A DNA stretch of 5,921 nt from positions 1 through 5,921 of the forward strand of contig JAUXIR010000114.1 of NCBI GenBank assembly GCA_030620915.1, given 5' to 3'. Positions 1-5,921 of the stretch are shown here, in pieces. Under the pieces are notes generated by a model that did not search any database, was not told the origin of the DNA, and saw nothing but the letters and a program-made list of their open reading frames with translations. Numbering within the stretch: position 1 is the first letter of the stretch; each line of letters starts with the position of its first letter. Source of the stretch: Geopsychrobacter sp. Lineage in GTDB: Bacteria; Desulfobacterota; Desulfuromonadia; Desulfuromonadales; Geopsychrobacteraceae. Position numbers and translations under genes: made by a program.

Positions 1-18
1 ATCCCCCCCTCTCCGCCA
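1..18 (+). tRNA. 3' end of a tRNA, probably tRNA-Ser (partial)
   Basis: The window opens with the end of a T-arm (the run of C), then CCTCTCC as the 3' acceptor strand, a G discriminator base and an encoded CCA (positions 16-18). Acceptor CCTCTCC followed by G is typical of bacterial tRNA-Ser, whose 5' end is usually GGAGAGG, and G73 is the serine discriminator. The anticodon lies outside the window, so the isoacceptor cannot be named. A tRNA-Ser directly upstream of the SRP RNA and dnaX fits my recollection of Geobacter-type genomes. Only 18 nt are visible, so the identity rests on the acceptor strand. Confidence 0.72.
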
Positions 19-30
19 TATTCTACTTGT

Positions 31-146
31 CTGATGAAAAACGTCCCCCTGCGGCGTTGCCCTCATTCCACATCAACGGCGTACCATTGAGGTACGCCTT
101 ATTCTGTGAAATTTCGGGCGCCTTGCATTTGAACATTTTTGATCAG
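31..146. repeat. Long imperfect palindrome, MITE-like intergenic repeat
   Basis: The ends are inverted repeats: CTGATGAAAAACGT at 31-44 matches the reverse complement of 133-146 at 12 of 14 positions. At the exact centre is a perfect 8-bp hairpin, GGCGTACC (78-85) and GGTACGCC (91-98), with loop ATTGA. The midpoints of the outer and inner arms coincide near 88.5, so the whole 116 bp is one symmetrical, cruciform-capable unit rather than a chance hairpin. It contains no ORF. It resembles intergenic repeats I recall from Geobacter and Pelobacter genomes, with arms like TGATGAAAAACG and a GGCGTAC core, but this is memory and not a search. It sits 12 nt after the tRNA CCA end and could also serve as an RNA structure at the end of the tRNA transcript. 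Confidence 0.6.
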
Positions 147-220
147 CCCTGAGACATCCTCTGTCTTCCGTTTAAATTAGATATTCGGATACCGGGGCAT
201 TCAGTTTCTTGCCGGCAGAA

Positions 221-326
221 GTGACAGCCGGGTCCCACGCAACGAGCGGTTGTGAACCCCGTCAGGCCCGGAAGGGAGCAGCGGCAGCAACATTGTTCGT
301 GTGCCGTGGGAGTGCCTGGCTGTCAC
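221..326 (+). ncRNA. ffs: Signal recognition particle RNA, 4.5S / small bacterial SRP RNA
   Basis: This is the RNA core of the signal recognition particle. It binds Ffh and then FtsY to deliver ribosomes making membrane proteins to the inner membrane. The diagnostic apical domain is present: GTCAGG at 261-266, the GGAA tetraloop at 270-273, then GGGAGCAGC. The basal helix pairs GTGACAGCC (221-229) with GGCTGTCAC (318-326), and a second helix pairs CCCACG (234-239) with CGTGGG (305-310), giving the expected long hairpin without an Alu domain. GCAGA (215-219) could pair with TCTGC (332-336), so the mature ends may extend to about 215-336. Length is close to the 114 nt of the E. coli RNA. It lies 122 nt before dnaX. 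No convincing promoter or terminator is visible, so ends and transcription unit are uncertain. Confidence 0.95.
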
Positions 327-448
327 TTGTGTCTGCAAGGTTGCAGATGTGGGGAGTGCGATCTTTCGCTTGACGCTTTTTCTCCTCGCCCTAAACCTCA
401 CCCCTCACGGGCCAAGGTTACACCCTTCCGCCAGCGGAGTTTCTCCCC

Positions 449-2131
449 ATGTCGTACATGGTTCTGGCGCGCAAGTGGCGCCCCCAGCAATTTGACGATC
501 TGATCGGCCAGGAGCATGTCAGCCAGACGCTGAAGAATGCCATTACATCTGACCGGGTACACCATGCCTTCCTCTTTACCGGCGCGCGCGGGGTCGGCAA
601 AACCTCGGCAGCACGCATCTTCGCCAAGGCACTGAACTGCGCGGAGGGCCCGACCGTGACCCCCTGCGGGGTCTGCCCCTCCTGTGTTGAGATTACCGCC
701 AGTCGCGGTATCGACGTCTTCGAGATCGACGGCGCATCCAATACCGGCGTCGACGATATTCGCGAGCTGCGCGAAAATATTCGTTACCTGCCAGCGAATT
801 CCCGCTACAAGCTATTTATCATCGATGAAGTCCACATGCTGTCGATCAACGCCTTCAACGCCTTGCTGAAGACGCTCGAAGAGCCGCCGGACCATGCTAA
901 ATTCATCTTCGCCACGACCGAACCGCACAAGATCCCCGTTACTATCCTGTCACGTTGTCAACGTTTCGATTTTCGCAAGATCGCGCTCGACAAGGTGGCC
1001 GCACGGCTCAAGACCATCGCCGAAGCCGAAGCGATCAATATCAGTGATGCCGGACTCGCAATGATCGCGCGCGCCGGCGGTGGCAGCATGCGCGACGCCC
1101 AATCGACCTTTGATCAGGTTATCGCCTTCTGCGGTGAGCAGGTTGACGATACCCAGCTCCAGGGATTACTCGGCATGGTCGATCAGCGCTTGTTGGTCAA
1201 TCTGGTCGAAGCAATTCTTGATGGCGATGCCGGTCGCGGGCTGGGAATCCTGCAACAGGTTGATGAGCAGGGGCACTCCTTCCGCAAGTTCTGCCAGCAA
1301 TTGATCGATCTGGTGCGTTCGCTGCTCTTTATTACCGTGGTCGATGATCCCGGCGATCTGCTTGAGGCCAGCCCCTCTGAACTGCAAGAATTCAGACAGC
1401 TCGCGGCCAAGACCGATCTGAATCGCCTGCAACGCACCCTGGTGCTGTTGATGCAGACCGAGGCACAGCTTGCACATTCAAATTACCCGCGCCTGAGCGT
1501 TGAGATGGCGCTGGTCAAGCTGGCCAACCTGCCGAGTGGGGCCGATGTCGGTGCGCTGATCCACAAGCTTGATCTGCTCGAGAAGAGATTGCCGGCAGCC
1601 GGAACGCCCGCCTCAGCCCCGGCACGGGTCGAGATTTCGACACCGACGCCACCACCGCTTCCGACCGAAGAACCCTCATTCGAGGAAGAACCGTCGGCAA
1701 AAAAGCTTGAGGCCGCGCCCGTTGCGCAACAGGGACAAGCCGACTGGGCGGGTCTGATCGAATTTGTCAATCGCAAACGGCGTGCAACCGGCTCGGTGCT
1801 TGAGCATGCACACCCCTTGAGTCTGGAATTACCCCATCTAAAGATCGGCTATCCCGAGGGCTCGTTTAATCTGCAATTTTTCGGCGACCCCGAAACACGC
1901 GGCTCACTCGAGGCGCTGGCAACGGAATATTTTGGCCTGCCGGTCAGACTCGACGTGATCCCGCTGAGGGATGACCATAAGGCGTCTACTCTCACCTTTG
2001 CCCAGCAGAGAGAAGAACAACAGCTCAGTCGTCAACAACAGCTACACGACAATGCCACTGAGCATCCGATGATCAAGGCGGCAAAAACGATATTTGACGG
2101 AGAGGTCGAGGATGTTCGACCGATCGATTAG
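449..2131 (+). CDS. dnaX: DNA polymerase III subunits tau (full length) and gamma (by frameshift)
   Basis: This is the clamp-loader ATPase of the replisome: it loads the sliding clamp with delta and delta' and, as tau, holds polymerase cores and DnaB helicase together. The 560-aa product starts [12 protein letters not shown], matching the start of E. coli DnaX. Visible motifs are Walker A GARGVGKT (residues 45-52), the four zinc-binding cysteines C64, C73, C76 and C79, Walker B DEVH (126-129), the sensor-1 region ATTEP (155-159) and the SRC motif (168-170) with arginine finger R169. Residues up to about 365 form the AAA+ and collar domains. A Pro/Glu-rich linker spans roughly 385-430, followed by the C-terminal tau-specific region. 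Start 449 has GGAG at 436-439, nine bases upstream; the ATG at 458 is less likely because MSY is conserved. An A AAA AAG site within codons 417-419 probably yields a 420-aa gamma form. The E. coli protein is longer (643 aa), mostly in the linker and C-terminus. Confidence 0.97.
   Translation: MSYMVLARKWRPQQFDDLIGQEHVSQTLKNAITSDRVHHAFLFTGARGVGKTSAARIFAKALNCAEGPTVTPCGVCPSCVEITASRGIDVFEIDGASNTGVDDIRELRENIRYLPANSRYKLFIIDEVHMLSINAFNALLKTLEEPPDHAKFIFATTEPHKIPVTILSRCQRFDFRKIALDKVAARLKTIAEAEAINISDAGLAMIARAGGGSMRDAQSTFDQVIAFCGEQVDDTQLQGLLGMVDQRLLVNLVEAILDGDAGRGLGILQQVDEQGHSFRKFCQQLIDLVRSLLFITVVDDPGDLLEASPSELQEFRQLAAKTDLNRLQRTLVLLMQTEAQLAHSNYPRLSVEMALVKLANLPSGADVGALIHKLDLLEKRLPAAGTPASAPARVEISTPTPPPLPTEEPSFEEEPSAKKLEAAPVAQQGQADWAGLIEFVNRKRRATGSVLEHAHPLSLELPHLKIGYPEGSFNLQFFGDPETRGSLEALATEYFGLPVRLDVIPLRDDHKASTLTFAQQREEQQLSRQQQLHDNATEHPMIKAAKTIFDGEVEDVRPID
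1699..1710 (+). other. Programmed -1 ribosomal frameshift site in dnaX (gamma production)
   Basis: Zero-frame codons GCA AAA AAG contain the heptamer A AAA AAG (1699-1705), the same slippery sequence used in E. coli dnaX. After a -1 slip the next codons are GCT (1705-1707) and TGA (1708-1710), so the product ends after one extra residue. This would give a gamma subunit of 420 residues, ending K-K-A, against 431 in E. coli. A Shine-Dalgarno-like GAGGAAG (1682-1688) lies 10 nt upstream, similar to the E. coli stimulator. A downstream stimulatory stem is less clear: GCTTG (1705-1709) can pair with CAAGC (1736-1740), and CCC-GTT with AAC-A-GGG lies inside. The site sits in the linker, exactly where gamma would lose the tau-specific domains. 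Confidence 0.82.
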
Positions 2132-2186
2132 GAACCTATCGAACTATCCATGAGCTGGCTTCAGCCCGGATAGCCCGACAGGTTCC
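2131..2186 (+). other. Nested stem-loop between dnaX and ybaB (possible attenuator or processing structure)
   Basis: Three coaxial helices are visible: GGAACCT (2131-2137) with AGGTTCC (2180-2186), CTATCC (2144-2149) with GGATAG (2168-2173), and GCTG (2154-2157) with CAGC (2162-2165) closing the loop GCTT. The outer strand begins at the last base of the dnaX stop codon. It is followed by CGGGG and only a short TTTT (about 2193-2196), so it is at best a weak intrinsic terminator. It could attenuate or stabilise the dnaX-ybaB message. I do not recognise it as a known riboswitch. Confidence 0.45.
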
Positions 2187-2236
2187 CGGGGTTTTGTCTA
2201 GAGATACAGCTCATTCGTTCATAAGGAGAAAATCAG

Positions 2237-2551
2237 ATGGCAAAAGGTCTTGGTAATATCATGAAACAAGCGCAGCAGATGCAGCAGCGCATAGCCCGTG
2301 TCCAACAGGAGCTTGAGGGTCGTGAAGTCGAGGCAACCTCCGGAGGCGGCATGGTGACTGCTGTGGTTACCGGCAAGATGCAGCTTGTGAGTTTGAAAAT
2401 TGAAAAAGACGTAGTCGACCCCGAGGATATCGAAATGCTACAGGACCTGGTCTCAGCTGCGGTCAACGAAGCCTTGAAACAGAGCCAGGAGATGATGCAG
2501 CAGGAGATGGGCAAGGTCACCGGCGGCATGAACCTGCCCGGCATGTTCTGA
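2237..2551 (+). CDS. ybaB: YbaB/EbfC family nucleoid-associated protein
   Basis: This is a small DNA-binding protein of the YbaB/EbfC family, which forms homodimers of tweezer-like shape and coats nucleoid DNA; some family members affect gene expression and DNA repair. The 104-aa product has the family architecture. An N-terminal amphipathic helix is rich in Met and Gln (residues about 1-27). A central beta-sheet follows with the conserved EATSGGGMVTAVVTG segment (about 32-46) and the region around DVVDPEDIEMLQDLV. A C-terminal helix with NEALKQSQEMMQQEM leads to a Gly/Met-rich tail ending NLPGMF. Length is typical for the family. Start 2237 has a strong AAGGAG (2223-2228) at 8-nt spacing. 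It lies 105 nt after dnaX and would normally be close to recR. Here a palindromic element starts just past the stop and a terminator follows. Confidence 0.95.
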   Translation: MAKGLGNIMKQAQQMQQRIARVQQELEGREVEATSGGGMVTAVVTGKMQLVSLKIEKDVVDPEDIEMLQDLVSAAVNEALKQSQEMMQQEMGKVTGGMNLPGMF

Positions 2552-2553
2552 GC

Positions 2554-2718
2554 TAGTGCTCTGTACATTCTAAACTGTCGTAAGATTGCGCTGGGATTTT
2601 GCGTGTCAATAAGGCGTGATTTTCGCTGCATAGCCAAAGCTATACAGCGAAAGTCGCAACGCAGTTGACGCGTAAAAGAACAAGCAAGGTGCGATTATTT
2701 AGGGTATATAGTGTACTA
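2554..2718. mobile_element. MITE-like palindromic element, possibly IS630/Tc1-type, non-coding
   Basis: The element is bounded by CTAG on both sides (2553-2556 and 2716-2719), compatible with a TA target duplication inside CTAG, as known for IS630-family insertions. Inside, the first 19 bases (2556-2574) match the reverse complement of the last 19 (2698-2716) at 13 positions. Further in, 2596-2609 matches the reverse complement of 2665-2678 at 11 of 14, and the centre is a hairpin: TTTCGCTG (2621-2628) with CAGCGAAA (2645-2652) and ATAGC with GCTAT around loop CAAA. All arms share one midpoint near 2636-2637, so about 160 bp form a single near-symmetrical palindrome. There is no transposase gene, so any movement would be in trans. 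The IS630 link is inferred from the CTAG/TA target only. As RNA it would form a long hairpin in the ybaB 3' region. Confidence 0.55.
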
Positions 2719-2745
2719 GGCCAGCGCCGAAGTTTCAAAATCCAT

Positions 2746-2782
2746 AAAAAGGCCATCGGAATTAAAACCGATGGCCTTTTTT
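2746..2782 (+). terminator. Strong bidirectional rho-independent terminator after ybaB
   Basis: GGCCATCGG (2751-2759) pairs perfectly with CCGATGGCC (2768-2776) around the 8-nt loop AATTAAAA. The stem is preceded by AAAAA (2746-2750) and followed by TTTTTT (2777-2782), so it has a U-tract on either strand and can end transcription in both directions. On the + strand it would end the ffs/dnaX/ybaB transcript and separate it from recR. Confidence 0.93.
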
Positions 2783-2801
2783 GTCAACTTTGCGCGACTG
2801 G

Positions 2802-2830
2802 CCGACAAGATTGATCGGTGTCGCTATACT
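2802..2830 (+). promoter_or_regulatory. Candidate sigma-70 promoter for recR
   Basis: CCGACA (2802-2807, four of six matches to the -35 consensus) is followed after 17 nt by TATACT (2825-2830, five of six matches to the -10). It lies just after the terminator, where recR would need a new promoter, and predicts an AT-rich 5' leader of about 180 nt. Downstream, CGTAT (2851-2855) and ATACG (2861-2865) form a short inverted repeat that might be an operator or merely a small hairpin. The call rests on consensus match and position only. Confidence 0.42.
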
Positions 2831-3014
2831 TCTTTTTGGGGCGTTCAAACCGTATGCGGTATACGATAAATATTGAAACGGAGAAGCTTGCTGTGCTAAA
2901 GTTGCCGCTTGGTCAGACCAATGAACCAAAAATATTTTCGCTAAATTTTACTTTTTTAGCATCCCTGAAAAAAATAGAACGGCATTTTAAAGTGTTGGAA
3001 TTAGGGGATTTTTC

Positions 3015-3614
3015 ATGCTAGGCTCCCTCCCATCCTTTGCAAGACTGGTGGCAGAACTGAGCAAGCTACCGGGAATCGGCGGCAAGACAGCCACGCGTTT
3101 GGCCTTTCACTTGTTGCGGAGATCCCAGTCAGAGGTCGAGGCGCTGGCGGCGGCGCTGGTTGAAATGAAACGGAACCTCTCTTTCTGTCGCCGCTGTTTC
3201 AATATCAGTGAGGGGGACTACTGCCACATCTGTAACGATACCAGACGGGATGAATCTTGTGTCTGTGTGGTTCAAGAACCGCAAGACCTGATCGCGATTG
3301 AGCGTAGTCATGGCTATCGGGGTCGCTACCATGTGCTGCATGGCGCGCTTTCTCCCCTGGATGGAATCGGCCCGGAAGATTTGAAGATTCCACAACTCCT
3401 CGCCCGTCTCAAAGACGAAGAGATCGTCGAGGTGGTACTGGCAACCAGCTTTACCATTGAGGGCGAAGCAACCGCGCTCTACCTGGCGCAGCTGATCAAA
3501 GGGATCGGCATCAAGGTCACCCGGCCGGCTCACGGTATTCCGCTGGGAAGCGACCTTGAATATATCGACCCGGCAACAGTGCAACTGGCTCTCGATAGTC
3601 GCCGCGAGCTTTGA
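3015..3614 (+). CDS. recR: Recombination mediator protein RecR
   Basis: RecR works with RecO and RecF to load RecA onto SSB-coated single-stranded gaps in recombinational repair. The 199-aa length is normal for the family. In order it shows an N-terminal helix-hairpin-helix with LSKLPGIGGKTATRLAFHLL (residues 15-34), a C4 zinc finger with C58-x2-C61-x8-C70-x2-C73, and a Toprim domain starting around VVQEPQDL (85-92, acidic E88 and D91) and including EGEAT (149-153). A C-terminal segment, VTRPAHGIPLGSDLEYID (168-185), corresponds to the Walker-B-like region that helps form the ring interface. One small deviation is TSF in place of the common TNP before the T-x-EGEAT stretch. Start 3015 is supported by AGGGGA (3003-3008) at 6-nt spacing. 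recR usually follows ybaB closely; here 463 nt, a palindrome and a terminator separate them. Confidence 0.97.
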   Translation: MLGSLPSFARLVAELSKLPGIGGKTATRLAFHLLRRSQSEVEALAAALVEMKRNLSFCRRCFNISEGDYCHICNDTRRDESCVCVVQEPQDLIAIERSHGYRGRYHVLHGALSPLDGIGPEDLKIPQLLARLKDEEIVEVVLATSFTIEGEATALYLAQLIKGIGIKVTRPAHGIPLGSDLEYIDPATVQLALDSRREL

Positions 3615-3748
3615 CCCTGATTATTTTGCAATCTGGAAAGCGGTTTATACATATGCACTCTGCCTTCTCGGCAGAAATAGTTCCATTTAGACAACTGGAA
3701 AATTTATTTATCGCAATTACGTTCGTTCACCAGTAAAGGAGAAAACTG

Positions 3749-5921
<2,173 letters not shown>

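Noticed and set aside
332..347. Inverted repeat TCTGCAA/TTGCAGA after ffs as an intrinsic terminator
   Set aside because: The arms are nearly contiguous (2-nt spacer) and no U-tract follows; the nearest T-run is at about 376-381. The left arm may instead pair with GCAGA at 215-219 in the SRP RNA.
358..381. Small GCGA/TCGC hairpin followed by TTTTT as the ffs terminator
   Set aside because: The stem is only 4 bp and the T-run starts six bases after it, so it is too weak to call.
252..503. Plus-strand open frame overlapping the SRP RNA and the start of dnaX
   Set aside because: The first part is the structured ffs RNA, the frame clashes with dnaX, and no ribosome binding site is present.
2818..3021. 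67-codon open frame with GTG start in the ybaB-recR gap
   Set aside because: There is no ribosome binding site upstream of the GTG, it begins inside the predicted promoter region, it overlaps the recR start, and its product has no recognisable motif. It is more likely the untranslated recR leader.
3129..3584. 151-codon minus-strand open frame across recR
   Set aside because: It is the shadow of recR, whose zinc finger and Toprim motifs are clear on the plus strand.
3626..3651. TTGCAA and TATACA as a nifJ promoter
   Set aside because: The spacer is only 14 nt, outside the usual range, and no sigma-54 GG-N10-GC pattern was found there either.

Overview
The window looks like a chromosomal housekeeping locus from an anaerobic Desulfuromonadales/Geobacterales-type bacterium (Desulfobacterota; Geobacter, Pelobacter and Desulfuromonas relatives). 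Three things suggest this: the gene order tRNA-Ser / SRP RNA / dnaX / ybaB / recR / single-chain pyruvate:ferredoxin oxidoreductase, which I recall from that group; the oxygen-sensitive PFOR itself; and moderate-GC coding DNA with strong AAGGAG-type ribosome binding sites. The assignment rests on recall and protein motifs, not on a search.

Layout, all genes on the + strand. Positions 1-18 are the 3' end of a tRNA, most likely tRNA-Ser. Positions 31-146 form a long imperfect palindrome that looks like a small intergenic repeat. The SRP 4.5S RNA (ffs) lies at about 221-326. dnaX (449-2131) encodes the tau subunit of the DNA polymerase III clamp loader and carries an in-frame A AAA AAG slippery site with an immediate -1 stop, so it probably also makes a short gamma form. 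A nested hairpin fills much of the dnaX-ybaB gap. ybaB (2237-2551) is followed by a second palindromic element with MITE-like ends (2554-2718), a strong bidirectional intrinsic terminator (2746-2782), a candidate promoter and an AT-rich leader, then recR (3015-3614). After a 134-nt gap nifJ/por starts at 3749 and runs off the end, with 724 codons present.

Functionally, dnaX, ybaB and recR are the classic replication/repair cluster (clamp loader, nucleoid-associated protein, RecFOR pathway protein). nifJ is unrelated central carbon metabolism, linking pyruvate and acetyl-CoA through ferredoxin. The usual tight ybaB-recR coupling is broken here by the inserted palindrome and the terminator, so recR probably has its own promoter.

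Non-coding stretches: 1-448 has no protein gene and holds the tRNA end, the first palindrome and ffs. Nothing convincing is visible in 147-214 or 327-448; in particular I see no clear ffs promoter or terminator. The 463-nt ybaB-recR gap is described by its individual features. I found no CRISPR array, complete insertion sequence, phage gene or defence gene. No wholly new system is evident. The best items for a second look are the dnaX recoding site and the two unrelated palindromic elements.
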